Assembly (NCBI RefSeq): GCF_014203365.1
Contig: NZ_JACHIS010000001.1
Span: 1,860,001 to 1,924,000, forward strand
DNA length: 64,000 bases
Reading direction: 5' to 3'
From: Actinoalloteichus hymeniacidonis
Lineage (GTDB): Bacteria; Actinomycetota; Actinomycetes; Mycobacteriales; Pseudonocardiaceae
A program made the position numbers and the translations under genes. The notes under the pieces are model-generated. The model saw only the letters and a list, made by a program, of their open reading frames with translations. It ran no database searches and was not told the origin of the DNA. Positions within the stretch are counted from its first letter, which is position 1; each line of letters opens with the position of its first letter. Shown here one piece after another: positions 17,220 to 26,486 of the stretch.

Positions 17220-18032
17220 GTGAAGAACGACTACCGAGGCGTCACCGCGCTCATCACGGGCGCGTCCAAGGGGCTGGGGCGCGAGTACGCCCTGGAACTG
17301 GCGCGTCGGGGCGCGCGGGTGATCCTGCTGGCCCGCTCCGGCAGCGACCTGCGGGAACTCGCCACCAGCATCCGGGAACAACCCGGCGGCGCGGGCGTCG
17401 ACGTCGTGGTCGGCGACCTGGCCACTCCCGACGGGACCGACCGCATCCTGCGGGAGCTACGCGAACGCGAGCTGACCGTCGACCTACTGCTCAACAACGC
17501 GGGCGCGGGCAGCGTCGGGCCGTTCCTGGATCGTCCGCTCGAACCCCAGCTGCGCACCGTGGGCCTCAACATCGGCGGACTCCTCACGCTCACGCACGCG
17601 ATCGGCGCCGAGCTGGTCGCCCGAGGCGCCGGCGGCATCATCAACGTCGGTTCCACCGCCGCCTTCCAACCGATGCCGTACCAGGCCAGCTACGCCGCGA
17701 CCAAGGCCTTCGTGCTCTCCTTCACCGAGGCGCTGGCCGAGGAACTGCGCGGCACCGGTGTCCACGTCATGGCCGCCCATCCCGGCGCGATCGCCACCGG
17801 CTTCTTCGATGGCACCTCCGCCGAGATCCGCTCCGGTGCCGACAAACCGGCCACCATCGCGGCCCGCACCCTCGACGACTACACCAGGCGGCGCGCGGCG
17901 TCCTATCCCGGCGCGTTGCTGAATCGGATCACGACCTGGCCCGCCCGCCTGCTGCCGCGCACCGCCGTCGCGCGGATCACCGGGAAACTCAACCGGACGC
18001 TGCGGTTGGACAAGGTCGTCGACGTCGGCTGA
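17220..18032 (+). CDS. SDR family short-chain dehydrogenase
   Basis: A 270-residue classical SDR from GTG 17220, 8 bp after GGAGG. The cofactor motif TGASKGLGRE sits at residues ~12-21. NNAGAGS follows strand beta-4. The catalytic Ser is in NVGSTAAFQP and the YxxxK in SYAATKAF (about residues 158-162). The C-terminal ~60 residues (PGALLNRITTWPARLLPRTAVARIT) are a hydrophobic extension of the YdfG/DltE-like group. The substrate is unknown. It is controlled most likely by the divergent MarR gene. Confidence 0.92.
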   Translation: MKNDYRGVTALITGASKGLGREYALELARRGARVILLARSGSDLRELATSIREQPGGAGVDVVVGDLATPDGTDRILRELRERELTVDLLLNNAGAGSVGPFLDRPLEPQLRTVGLNIGGLLTLTHAIGAELVARGAGGIINVGSTAAFQPMPYQASYAATKAFVLSFTEALAEELRGTGVHVMAAHPGAIATGFFDGTSAEIRSGADKPATIAARTLDDYTRRRAASYPGALLNRITTWPARLLPRTAVARITGKLNRTLRLDKVVDVG

Positions 18033-18058
18033 CCGAGCCCGCGGGGGTCGATCCCGGA

Positions 18059-18093
18059 GTGGGGAGACCGACCGCAGGGCTCGGCCTCCCCAC
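18059..18093. terminator. Bidirectional hairpin between convergent SDR and VOC genes
   Basis: GTGGGGAGACCGA (18059-18071) pairs with TCGGCCTCCCCAC (18081-18093) with a single internal mismatch. It lies between the two convergent stop codons. Confidence 0.6.
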
Positions 18094-18104
18094 CGACATC
18101 ACGG

Positions 18105-18530
18105 TCAGAATGTCTGGTTGAGGCTGAACCAGTTCCCGGAATCATCGCGGAACACCGCTTCGATGCCGTAGGGCCGTTCCATCGGTGCCTGGAGGAATTC
18201 CACGTCGTTGGCCCGCAGACGCTCGTAGTCGCCCCGGCAATCCTCGGTCGCGAGCGACCCGCCGGAGAACGCGCCCTTGGCGATGAGGTCGCGCAGCTGA
18301 TCGGTCGTCTGATCGTCGTGGCCCATCCGCACATCGGCCAGAATGATCTCGACGTCGGGCTGCTCACGCGGTCCCACCGTCAACCAGCGGAAGTTCTGGC
18401 CCGCGCCCTCGAACTCGGCGCCCATCAGCACATCGGCGCGAACCTCGAAGCCCAGCCGTCGGCTGTAGAAATCCTTGGCGGACTCCTGATCGAGCACATA
18501 GACACAGGTGTGGGTCAGGCGTTGCGGCAT
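18105..18530 (-). CDS. VOC (glyoxalase/bleomycin-resistance fold) family protein
   Basis: A 141-residue protein of the vicinal-oxygen-chelate fold, starting MPQRLTHTCVYVLDQESAKDF with GAGGAG upstream. The two beta-alpha-beta-beta-beta modules are visible: strand 1 THTCVYVLD, strand LGFEVRADVLMGAEF, and the closing VFRDDSGNWFSLNQTF. The last part has the typical D(P)xGN motif. It is the downstream partner of the AraC gene at 18606 (75-bp gap, same strand), a common actinomycete pairing. The ligand is unknown. Confidence 0.9.
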   Translation of the reverse strand: MPQRLTHTCVYVLDQESAKDFYSRRLGFEVRADVLMGAEFEGAGQNFRWLTVGPREQPDVEIILADVRMGHDDQTTDQLRDLIAKGAFSGGSLATEDCRGDYERLRANDVEFLQAPMERPYGIEAVFRDDSGNWFSLNQTF

Positions 18531-18605
18531 GGTCGCTCCTCGGTGTCGATCGGTGTTTCACCCGACCGTATGGAGGTACCGGCGGCCGCGCTTCTCTCAG
18601 CTTGC

Positions 18606-19010
18606 TCAGGTCGCCGGGCCGGGTCGAGACCAGGCCAATACGAAGCACCCGGGGACGATCACCGTTGCGGACCGGGCCCGATGATGGCGTTGGTATTCGC
18701 TCGGCGACCGACCCATGAGCTGGTGAAATCTGGAGCTGAACGAGCCGAGACTGGCGAAACCAACCAGGAAACAGACCTCGGTCACGGTCAGATTCGCCGC
18801 CCGCAGCAGATACGCGGCCCGTTCGATCCGTCGGCGGGTGAGATAGGAGATCGGCGTCTCCCCGAAGGCGGCCCGGAAGCGTCGGGCGAAATGGTGCCGG
18901 GAGTACCCGGCCGCAGCGGCCAGCCGATCCAGGTCCAGTGCCGAGGCGAAGTCACGGTCGATGACGTCCTTGGCGCGCCGCACCGCCTGCGTCGTCTCCC
19001 ATCCCGGCAT
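18606..19010 (-). CDS. Short AraC-family transcriptional regulator
   Basis: A 134-residue protein made almost wholly of the AraC two-HTH domain: ALDLDRLAAAAGYSRHHFARRFRAAFG for the first HTH and VTEVCFLVGFASLGSFSSRFHQLMG for the second, then GRSPSEYQRHH. ATG 19010 (MPGWETTQAVRRAKDVIDRD) is the only good start. It lacks a sensor domain, but this short form recurs beside VOC genes, so it is probably intact. It is upstream of and co-directional with the VOC gene. Confidence 0.85.
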   Translation of the reverse strand: MPGWETTQAVRRAKDVIDRDFASALDLDRLAAAAGYSRHHFARRFRAAFGETPISYLTRRRIERAAYLLRAANLTVTEVCFLVGFASLGSFSSRFHQLMGRSPSEYQRHHRARSATVIVPGCFVLAWSRPGPAT

Positions 19011-19072
19011 CGGGTCAGCGTAGTTCGCAGCCTTCGCCACGTACGTGAGTCGGGTCCGGGTGTGCGGGAACT

Positions 19073-19200
19073 TCAGTCCGCGAGCAGCTGCTCGCGCAGG
19101 ATGTCGGCGTGTCCGCAATGGTGGGCCCAACTCCCGCAGGACCTGCAGACACACCCAGGTCGAGGTGCGCTTGCCAGCCCAATGGCCCGTGGCGATGGCA
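19073..19200 (-). pseudogene. 3'-end fragment of a DinB-family gene, frameshifted
   Basis: The reverse strand encodes AIATGHWAGKRTSTWVCLQVLREL and then, after a one-base shift, HHCGHADILREQLLAD and a stop. This is the same C-terminus as the intact DinB gene at 24873-25376 (AIATGHWSGPRTLNWVYLQVLREL...). An extra C in GGGCCC (intact copy GGGCC) causes the shift. Only the last ~42 codons are present. The fragment begins 20 bp after the stop codon of the helicase gene. Confidence 0.8.
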
Positions 19201-19219
19201 GGCGCACCGGCTCGCGCGG

Positions 19220-22200
19220 TCAAGATCGAAGAGTCTCCACTACGGAAAAGCGCTGCTTGACGTTGTCGGTAAGTCGCACGAAACCAAGTAGTCCCAGTAC
19301 ATCGCGCTGCAACGCCACCGCGTCTGCGTTCGGGTTGCCTTCGGCGGCATAGTCGAGCAAGGCCGCCAACTCGCTCGGGGGTATCTCGTCGAAGGACCTC
19401 GGCCCCCGGTGGCGAAGCCGCGTCTCCGGCTGATCGGGCAGTCGGTACGTGCGATGCTTGTTCCCACCCTCTCCGAGCGGATCCTCCTCCACGAGCAGCC
19501 CTTGGTGCACCGCTTGAGCGACCGCCTTGTCCAACTCGCCTGCGACCGACTTGGTCACCCTGACGGCGCCCGAGGCTCGGACGTAGGCCGTGTGCAGCCG
19601 ATTGCCCACCACCGGCCCCTCTACGTGGACGAGACGCACCAGATTGTCGAGCAGCTCCGGCCGTGATGTCTGGGAGATCGGCGTGACCGGCCCGCCGAAT
19701 GTCTCGTACGGGGCGAGTGTGGCGTTCGCCGGAGTCTGCATACGCTTCTCGACCACTGCGGGTGGCACCTCGGTCCGCTGCTGCACGGCCACCGGCGCCA
19801 ATGACTCCGGAGTCTGCGCAACGACCGCGGGTTCCGGTACCTCGATGATCGGCGCGACCGCCATCGTTGCGGCGACCGCAGGTGCCGGAGTGACCTCGTC
19901 GATGGTGAGCGGTGCGGGACCGACCGCCACCGCTGCTGGGGCGTCGACGGGTGGAGCCCACCCGGAGACGTGGATGTCCAGGTCGGTCAAGGCATCCCAA
20001 AGCCTGTTCAGGACCGCCAGACGATCGGCGTAGAACTCCGACTCTCGGATGCGGAAGAATCGCCAGCCACACCGCTCCAGGTCGCGCTGCCGAGCGAGAT
20101 CCCGCTCGTACGCCTCGGGCCCGTGCCACGCGTCACCGTCGCACTCGACCGCCAGCCTGGCCTTGGCACCGACGACCACCAGATCGATCCGATACCCCTC
20201 GGCGGGAAACTGGGGGACGACGCGGTAGCCACGCTCGATGAGGCAATTGAACACCCGCTGCTCGAAAAGCGAGTCGAAGGGCTCCACCCGCCGGTCCTCG
20301 GGGACGACCGAGCGCTCCACACCGTCCGCATCGTCCTTCCGCGCCGAGGAAAGGCAATAGTCGAGCAGTTGGAACCGCATGTCCTCCGGGTTGCCCAGGT
20401 CGGACAGGCGCAGGGAGTGGAATACCCACATCTGGTCCTTGGCACGGGACGCGGCGACGTTGAAGCGCTGGACGTGCATGTCCTGAGTCAGTGATCCGAT
20501 CCGTTCACCGGGTGCGGGAGCCTTCACCATCGACAGGAACATCACATCGCGCTCGGAGCCCTGGAAGTCGGCCGAGTCACCGCACCGCAGGTCGCGCGCC
20601 TTCCACTCCTCCGGCGGAATGCGCTCCAGCAGACGCTTCTCGATCCGCTTCGCCTGTGCGCGGCCGAGCAGCGAGACGACCCCGAAAGTCAGGCCGTCGT
20701 ACCTCGGATCAGCGATGCACTTCTCGATCTGATCGACGATGGCGTCGGCCTCCACCGGATTGACCTTGTAATCTCCGCCGCGTTCGTAACCATCGGCGAG
20801 GAACACCGGCCTGATGGGTTCCAGGCGGTCCGCGCCGTACTGGCGCACGGGCATCAGTCGGATGCCGTCGGGCTCGTAGGCCACCCGATTGGAGAAGCCG
20901 ATGATCTCGGGCACACAGCGCCGGTGCTCGATGAGAGTGGTGATGCCCTCGAAGCGCATCTTCGCCTCGTCGAACAGACTCCGCCTGGGGTCCTGCCACG
21001 ATGCGCGATACGGGTCGTCCCACAGATACTGCTCGGCGAGGTCGCGCAACTGCTGTTGATCGGTGCCCACGGCCGAGGGCGACACCTGCTTGTCATCGCC
21101 GATGACCACGATCTTGGGCGCGAGATATTGCAGGAACGTCGCTTCCAACCCCGCCTGCGAGGCTTCGTCCACCACGACGACGTCGAACATGTCCGGCTCC
21201 ACCCGGACCTGCTCCGCGATGCGGTAGACCGGCATGATCCACACCGGCACCGCTGTACGACAACGGTTCATCGCAGCCCTGATGTCGGCTCTGCGCTGAT
21301 TCGCGTAGATGCCGGTGCCCTTACCGAGCAACTTGACGAGCTGGGCGTACTGGAGCAGATCGGCGCGAGCCTGGCCGGACAACCGCTCCGGTGACACGGC
21401 ATGGCTCCAGGCCCGTTCGGCCGCCAACTGCCCGACTCGGCTGCGCACCTGTGTCTCGACGTTCGACACCTCGGCCTGTAGGGCGTTGACGTCCTCATGG
21501 CCGCGCTCGAGCACCCAGGTCCGCGCCACGGTCCACGACCACGCGTCCTCCCAGTCGGCCAGCCTCGCCGTCCAGTCCGCGTGATGGGGTTCTGCCGACA
21601 CGGCCTCGTGCACCCTCGGCAGCAGACGGACGAGGTCCGCCGCGATCTCATCCCGGCGACGCGCCGCCGCGACGACCTCGTGGAGGCGCGCAAGCCGCTG
21701 GTGCGCGATCGCGTACGACTCGTGGTCGCGCTCCGCGACAGCCCGTTCCAGTTGCCTTACACACGGCGTGGCATCGGCCCACTTCGCCAACCCGGCAATG
21801 GTCTGGCCGGTCTCCTGCAGTGGCGCGGTGGCGGCGATGCGTGCATCCGCCGCTGCGGCGGCGTCGACGACCTTGGCATAGGTCTCGACGGCGTCGAGGT
21901 CGTTCCAGTTCGGAAGAGGCAGACCGAGCTGTGTCAGGCCGTACTTCTCCTGCTCGAGCGCCCCGCCGAGCATCAGCACCCGGTGCAGCTGTTCCAACTC
22001 GGTCACGTGCCAGTGGAATCGTTCGCTCAGCGTGTCCTCGGCGGGAATGTGCACCGAGTCGGGCCACGCTCGGTCCAGGGCGTCCAGCATCCTGGTCGCC
22101 TCGGCCCACATCAGGAATACGTCGAGATGGCCGGCGGTGGTAGGCGGCACACCGTTGACCCGCACCGCCTGGAAGAGCGGCTGGGCCTGTTTCACCGCCT

Positions 22201-24385
22201 TGGGCGCGAGCACACCCGTCTTGGGCGAGCCGTCCGGATTGGTCTTGAGGCTGCCGCCGTCGCCAACGTGCACCCGCAGCGCCCTGGCCAGGGCGACGAG
22301 CATGCCTGTGTCGGCGGTGTCGACCAGCACCTCGGAGAGCGGTCCGAGTCGTTCTACGAGCGGACCGGAGTGACCGATGAGCGTGGCGACCTGGTCTCGA
22401 CGCGACCGCCAATGGTTCGCACGGCCTTGGAGCACATCGGAGAGGGCGTCGTTCATCCACTGCTCGCGCCGCCGGGACAGATTTCGTGCCTCCCGTGCGA
22501 ATCCGTCGAGTCGCTGACGCAGCATGGCCCGGATAGGCCGGTCCAGACGACGGATGGCGCCGAAGGCGGTGTGCTGCGTGAGGTCGCCGTGTCCCTCCTC
22601 GGCCGCGATGGCCTGCCGTTCTGCTGCCACGAGGTCGGAGAACGCCTCGGGGGTGGGCACATCGGCGAGGGCCAGCAGCTTGAGTCGGGCTTCCGGCTCA
22701 TCGGCGTTCAGCGCATCATCCACGACGTATCGGTGCCATCGGACGATGTCGTCCGCCGGGATCGGGGACGGCGCGACACCGATCACGGTAGTCAGATCGG
22801 CCAGCCAACCGAAACGCTCTCGCTCGGCATCCACCCGCTGCGCGATGGCGGCGAGTGTCCCGAGGTAGTTGCCCACCTGGTGCTCGACGACCTCCTCGCC
22901 GCGGGCATCGAGCAGACGTCGGTACAGGTCGGCACGGCGTAGGCGAAGGCGCTCGATCGCCGTGGCGTGGTCGTCGATGGTCCGCTGTGCGACCTCGGCG
23001 TCGTACTCACCGGCCACCTGACTGATCCGCTCGACGGCGACCTTGAGATCCGCCAGGTCCGAGCGCGAGGAACCGGCAAGCGAAACAGCCAGTGGCGCGA
23101 TGGCCTCGGGCAGCTTGGCTCGAACCTCCTTCAGCGCGCGATCGGTGTGCGCGGTGACCAGCACTCGCTTGCCCTGCGCGAGAAGATGCGACAGCAGGGC
23201 GGCCACGGTGTGGGTCTTGCCCGTTCCCGGCGGCCCCTGAACGAGAGTCTGGGCCTTCGCGTCGACCTGGGTGAGGACACGCAGCTGTCTGTCGTTGACC
23301 GGGAGCGGCAAGAACGGCTCCGCGTCGAGTTCCACCAGGGCGCCCGGCTCCGGTGAGAGCCCGGTCGTGCTGGGTCGATGGTTCGAGTCAACGAGCGGCA
23401 ACAGACCGTCCGGGACGAGTTCCGACGTGCCGACCCGATCGGCGACCGTGTCGAGGATGTCGACGATGCCTTGCCGTGAACGCCTGCGCAGGATGACGGC
23501 CGGGGCGAACGCCGCCACGGCGTGCGGGCCCGGCTTGGTCGGCTCGTCCTCGTCGAGATAGGTGGCGTCACTGTCGAGGGCATGAACCAGCCGACGCAGC
23601 ACAGTCCCCACGGCATCGCGGTGCAACACGGCGGAGGTGACGTCGCGGGCCTCGTTCCGGATCTGCACGACATGCTGTGGATTGGCCACCTGACCTGGAT
23701 CGAGCATGTCCAGCTCCACCAGCAGGCCGTCCGCAGGTTCGGCCTGCTGGACGGACAGCATGCCGGTGCCCTCATCGAAGTGGATCACGGCGGACACGGT
23801 GACGACGTGCCTGCGGACCACGTAGTGGCCGGGCTGCGACCACGACAGGCAACCCACGCCGAGGACCAGTTCGAATTCCTCGGCGTGCCCGGCGGCGGTG
23901 ACGTAGGCGGAGAAGAGCTCGTTGTAGAGATCGCGGGCTGGCTGGTCGCCTTGTTCGAGCTTCGCCCATTCCGACCAACGCGCTGCCCACTCGGCGTGGG
24001 CGCCACGGATCTCGGGCACGTCGTCGAGTGTGGTGCGCTGCTCGCCCTCTCCGATGGCCTCGCTCAAGCGTGGCGGATCGTTTGGATCGTCCCACTCTCC
24101 GTCCAGCCAGGACCGTAGCTTCGCCGCAGGTTCGGGCGCTTCTCGGTGGGAGACCCGGTCGACCGTGAGCAGCGTGGTACCCGGCTGCGGCGCGCCCTCA
24201 CGGTGTGCGGATCGGATAGCGGGATGCTGAGGTAGATGCCCGAACCACAGCACCGTGTCGTAGCTGTCGGTCGTGCGGGGCGGATTCGATTTGAGCTGCT
24301 GACTCCGTGCGAGGAACCGGAAGAGCCGTACCGTCCGATCGACTGCTGCATCCTGCGAACCCGGAGCAGCGACGTCCTCCGCCAC
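19220..24385 (-). CDS. Large SF1 helicase fused to a Vsr/DUF559-type nuclease (Hhe-like candidate defence protein)
   Basis: A 1721-residue protein, GTG start after AAGGAAGG. Residues 1-350 form an N-terminal domain I cannot name. The SF1 (UPF1/Dna2-like) helicase has Walker A GPPGTGKT at ~384-391, a ~600-residue helical insertion, DEAS (VVVVDEASQAG) near 1070, then IGDDKQVSPSA, IEHRRCVPEI and the late motif QGSERDVMFLS. A PD-(D/E)xK nuclease of the Vsr/MTES/DUF559 type follows near 1390-1460: YRIDLVVVG, VECDGDAWHG, RCGWRFFRIRESEF. A proline/valine-rich linker leads to a C-terminal winged-helix-like domain (LVRLVHVEGPVVGNRLHTAY, ~1580-1640) resembling DUF3320. Helicase-Vsr fusions of this kind are known antiphage proteins (Hhe, with an N-terminal DUF4011). 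The defence role is inferred. Confidence 0.85.
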   Translation of the reverse strand: MAEDVAAPGSQDAAVDRTVRLFRFLARSQQLKSNPPRTTDSYDTVLWFGHLPQHPAIRSAHREGAPQPGTTLLTVDRVSHREAPEPAAKLRSWLDGEWDDPNDPPRLSEAIGEGEQRTTLDDVPEIRGAHAEWAARWSEWAKLEQGDQPARDLYNELFSAYVTAAGHAEEFELVLGVGCLSWSQPGHYVVRRHVVTVSAVIHFDEGTGMLSVQQAEPADGLLVELDMLDPGQVANPQHVVQIRNEARDVTSAVLHRDAVGTVLRRLVHALDSDATYLDEDEPTKPGPHAVAAFAPAVILRRRSRQGIVDILDTVADRVGTSELVPDGLLPLVDSNHRPSTTGLSPEPGALVELDAEPFLPLPVNDRQLRVLTQVDAKAQTLVQGPPGTGKTHTVAALLSHLLAQGKRVLVTAHTDRALKEVRAKLPEAIAPLAVSLAGSSRSDLADLKVAVERISQVAGEYDAEVAQRTIDDHATAIERLRLRRADLYRRLLDARGEEVVEHQVGNYLGTLAAIAQRVDAERERFGWLADLTTVIGVAPSPIPADDIVRWHRYVVDDALNADEPEARLKLLALADVPTPEAFSDLVAAERQAIAAEEGHGDLTQHTAFGAIRRLDRPIRAMLRQRLDGFAREARNLSRRREQWMNDALSDVLQGRANHWRSRRDQVATLIGHSGPLVERLGPLSEVLVDTADTGMLVALARALRVHVGDGGSLKTNPDGSPKTGVLAPKAVKQAQPLFQAVRVNGVPPTTAGHLDVFLMWAEATRMLDALDRAWPDSVHIPAEDTLSERFHWHVTELEQLHRVLMLGGALEQEKYGLTQLGLPLPNWNDLDAVETYAKVVDAAAAADARIAATAPLQETGQTIAGLAKWADATPCVRQLERAVAERDHESYAIAHQRLARLHEVVAAARRRDEIAADLVRLLPRVHEAVSAEPHHADWTARLADWEDAWSWTVARTWVLERGHEDVNALQAEVSNVETQVRSRVGQLAAERAWSHAVSPERLSGQARADLLQYAQLVKLLGKGTGIYANQRRADIRAAMNRCRTAVPVWIMPVYRIAEQVRVEPDMFDVVVVDEASQAGLEATFLQYLAPKIVVIGDDKQVSPSAVGTDQQQLRDLAEQYLWDDPYRASWQDPRRSLFDEAKMRFEGITTLIEHRRCVPEIIGFSNRVAYEPDGIRLMPVRQYGADRLEPIRPVFLADGYERGGDYKVNPVEADAIVDQIEKCIADPRYDGLTFGVVSLLGRAQAKRIEKRLLERIPPEEWKARDLRCGDSADFQGSERDVMFLSMVKAPAPGERIGSLTQDMHVQRFNVAASRAKDQMWVFHSLRLSDLGNPEDMRFQLLDYCLSSARKDDADGVERSVVPEDRRVEPFDSLFEQRVFNCLIERGYRVVPQFPAEGYRIDLVVVGAKARLAVECDGDAWHGPEAYERDLARQRDLERCGWRFFRIRESEFYADRLAVLNRLWDALTDLDIHVSGWAPPVDAPAAVAVGPAPLTIDEVTPAPAVAATMAVAPIIEVPEPAVVAQTPESLAPVAVQQRTEVPPAVVEKRMQTPANATLAPYETFGGPVTPISQTSRPELLDNLVRLVHVEGPVVGNRLHTAYVRASGAVRVTKSVAGELDKAVAQAVHQGLLVEEDPLGEGGNKHRTYRLPDQPETRLRHRGPRSFDEIPPSELAALLDYAAEGNPNADAVALQRDVLGLLGFVRLTDNVKQRFSVVETLRS

Positions 24386-24872
24386 AGCCGTTCACCTTCC
24401 TTATCGCCGAACAGATCACGCTGCTCATCGCCAATGGCGTGTGCAGCGATACAGCTGACACCACACTGTTATGAAACCCGTCCGCAATCCTTGCGGATAC
24501 CGAGACAGGACAGACCTGTTCGCCTGCATGGAGCTACGTCAGCGTGGAAAAGGCGGAACACCGCACGGGATGTCGAGCGTGCGATGTTCCTGGATAGTCC
24601 GGGTACCAACGAGCAGTGATTATGACACGGCATCGATCCGTGCCACTTTCAATAATTCAACGTAGAGTCGCCGCCCGGCCGTAATGCCTTCGTTCAGGTG
24701 GTGGCACGGCGGGCTTCGCCTACGTCGAAAGACGTCGATCCGATACGGCAGTCGGCGATTCGGCGATTCGGCGAAGGCAGCGAAGCCGTTCATCGGAGTC
24801 GAGTCGATGGTGCGTGCTCTCGTGGCCGGCTATTGTGTGCTCGTCCGACGTGGTGAGGCGGAGTCGGAGAAC
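24386..24872. other. Promoter-containing gap upstream of the helicase gene
   Basis: About 490 bp with no credible gene and visibly more A/T than its flanks (for example TTTCAATAATTCAACG near 24650). It contains a perfect inverted repeat TCCGCAA TCC TTGCGGA (24481-24497) and ACAGG ACAGA CCTGT (24505-24519), either of which could be an operator for the helicase gene. Confidence 0.45.
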
Positions 24873-25000
24873 TCAGTCCGCGAGTAGCTGTTCGCGCAGG
24901 ATGTCGGCGTGTCCGCAATGGTGGGCCAATTCCCGCAGGACCTGCAGATACACCCAGTTCAGGGTGCGCGGGCCCGACCAATGGCCCGTGGCGATGGCGT
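24873..25000 (-). repeat. Direct repeat flanking the helicase gene (second copy at 19073-19200)
   Basis: The two segments align over about 128 bp in the same orientation at roughly 90% by eye, with one single-base indel. They enclose the helicase gene and its promoter gap, about 5.7 kb. One copy is the intact end of the DinB gene; the other is only the end. Confidence 0.75.
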
Positions 25001-25376
25001 CCAAGGGCAGGTCCGCGACCACCGCACGGGCCGTGGCGCAGGCCGCTCGATACGCAGCGGTGACCGAGGCGATGGAGTCGTCGTCGGAGAGCTGGAAGGA
25101 CTCGTCCGCGCTCGATACCAGACCGAGTTCCTGGCGCGATGTGCCGCCGACACACTCTTCGAACCACACACGCTGCATCCACGCGACGTGCTTTAGCAGC
25201 CCGAGCAACGTCGTCGCCGATGGAACGAGCCTGCGACGGGCCTGTTCCTCGCTGAGGCCCTCGAGGGTCGCCTCGATGGCACTGCGGTGTTCCTCGACGA
25301 ATGCATCGAGCTGGGTGCGTTGGTCGTCCAGGGGGACGTCGAAGGCACCACGCTGCGCAACCCGGTCAACAGCCAC
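24873..25376 (-). CDS. DinB family protein (DUF664)
   Basis: A 167-residue four-helix-bundle protein of the DinB/YfiT-like superfamily. The sequence runs QRTQLDAFVEEHRSAIEATL, then LLGLLKHVAWMQRVWFEE with a likely metal-ligand His, and the C-terminal VYLQVLRELAHHCGHADILR, which contributes the other His residues of the predicted metal triad. Starts at GTG 25376. These are often mycothiol- or bacillithiol-linked transferases, but the substrate here is unknown. Its last ~128 bp are duplicated at 19073-19200, on the far side of the helicase gene. Confidence 0.88.
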   Translation of the reverse strand: MAVDRVAQRGAFDVPLDDQRTQLDAFVEEHRSAIEATLEGLSEEQARRRLVPSATTLLGLLKHVAWMQRVWFEECVGGTSRQELGLVSSADESFQLSDDDSIASVTAAYRAACATARAVVADLPLDAIATGHWSGPRTLNWVYLQVLRELAHHCGHADILREQLLAD

Positions 25377-25502
25377 GAGAAGAGTGTACGGACCGACCGC
25401 ATACCGTGATCAGGACCGCAGCGAGGTTCGGCTGTCTCCGTGGCCGCCGTCAACCGATGCAGGATGCCGGTCCGCGGCCCCGGGACAACCGCGTTGAGAA
25501 GC

Positions 25503-25931
25503 TCAGTTGCAGTCCTCGCGGTAGGTGATCGTCAGGGGGACGGCCTGGGTCACCGTGCCATCACTGGCCCACACCTCGGCGATGTACACACCGGCAGGGG
25601 CCGGCCCCAGCGAGAGCTGGACCATCCCGAGCGTGGTGTCCGATCCCTCGGTCGATCCAGCCTCGATGATGCCACCGCTGCTGGACGAGCCCGCAGGCAG
25701 ATTCCGCACTCCGGTATTGAGCCTGGGCCATTCGCCGTACACGCCGGCCAGAACGTAGGTGTTGGGCTTGCCGTAGGAAGGCCTGCCGCACACGTGCTGG
25801 TCGGCGTCCACCATCGTCCAGGTGGCCGATTCCGTGCTGTGGGGAGTCGACGCGGCGGCGGGTGTAGTCGAGACCAGCATTCCGGCGGCTAGCAGGACTG
25901 CCGCGCTCGCGACGTTGAATATTGCTCTCAT
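25503..25931 (-). CDS. Small secreted protein (DUF5980-like)
   Basis: A 142-residue precursor with a typical Sec signal peptide (MRAIFNVASAAVLLAAGMLV, then STTPAAASTPHS, with cleavage probably after AAA or ASA near residue 28). The mature part is a small beta-rich domain with two Cys residues (HVCGRPSY and the penultimate EDCN) that could form a disulfide linking the ends. AGGAGAA precedes the ATG. The pattern VDADQHVC and the closing PLTITYREDC resemble actinomycete secreted proteins annotated as DUF5980; I cannot confirm that here. The function is unknown. Confidence 0.8.
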   Translation of the reverse strand: MRAIFNVASAAVLLAAGMLVSTTPAAASTPHSTESATWTMVDADQHVCGRPSYGKPNTYVLAGVYGEWPRLNTGVRNLPAGSSSSGGIIEAGSTEGSDTTLGMVQLSLGPAPAGVYIAEVWASDGTVTQAVPLTITYREDCN

Positions 25932-26486
25932 CTGGCTTCTCCTCAGGGCTCGCCTGGTTTGGCCGGGGCCAGATTAGGCGCGCGGCGAAGTCGATGTCAG
26001 TCGCCGATGCGCGCCGTTCACCTGCACGGAGCACTGTCGGATGTCAATTCATGATGCTTCGACAAGCAGCTAGGACTGCGGCCACTCAGGCCGATGCAGC
26101 GCCGGAGCCCGTCCTTCTCCGACGAGAACGACGAAACCGCCGCAGGATTGCGTAACGCGGCCCGGAAAACGGCACGGCGTTGCGAAGCGCTTCGTAGCGA
26201 GAACAGTGCCCTCGCGTCGAGTTGCAGGGGAGAGAATGCAGGTCAGTCCTGTTCGGGGTGGACGAGGAGTCCGCGCCCGACTGGTCATCGAGGGCCTCGC
26301 CGAGCCGTTCGCATCAGTTGCGCCGGTATCGGTTGTGCAGGCGAGTCGACCGCCGCCGAGATCGTGCAGGAGGTCCAGATGGCGGTGTGACATCTCCCCT
26401 TTCCTGCCTCTTTTCGGCCCGACTCCCCGCTTCTCCCGTGCGCTATGTTGCCAAGAGCAGACCGCCCGCCGAGGGAGGGAATGTCC
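25932..26486. other. Divergent intergenic region
   Basis: About 550 bp between the secreted-protein gene and the dehydratase gene, with no convincing coding frame. It must carry promoters in both directions. A good Shine-Dalgarno (GAGGGAGGG) for the dehydratase is at its right end. Confidence 0.4.
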
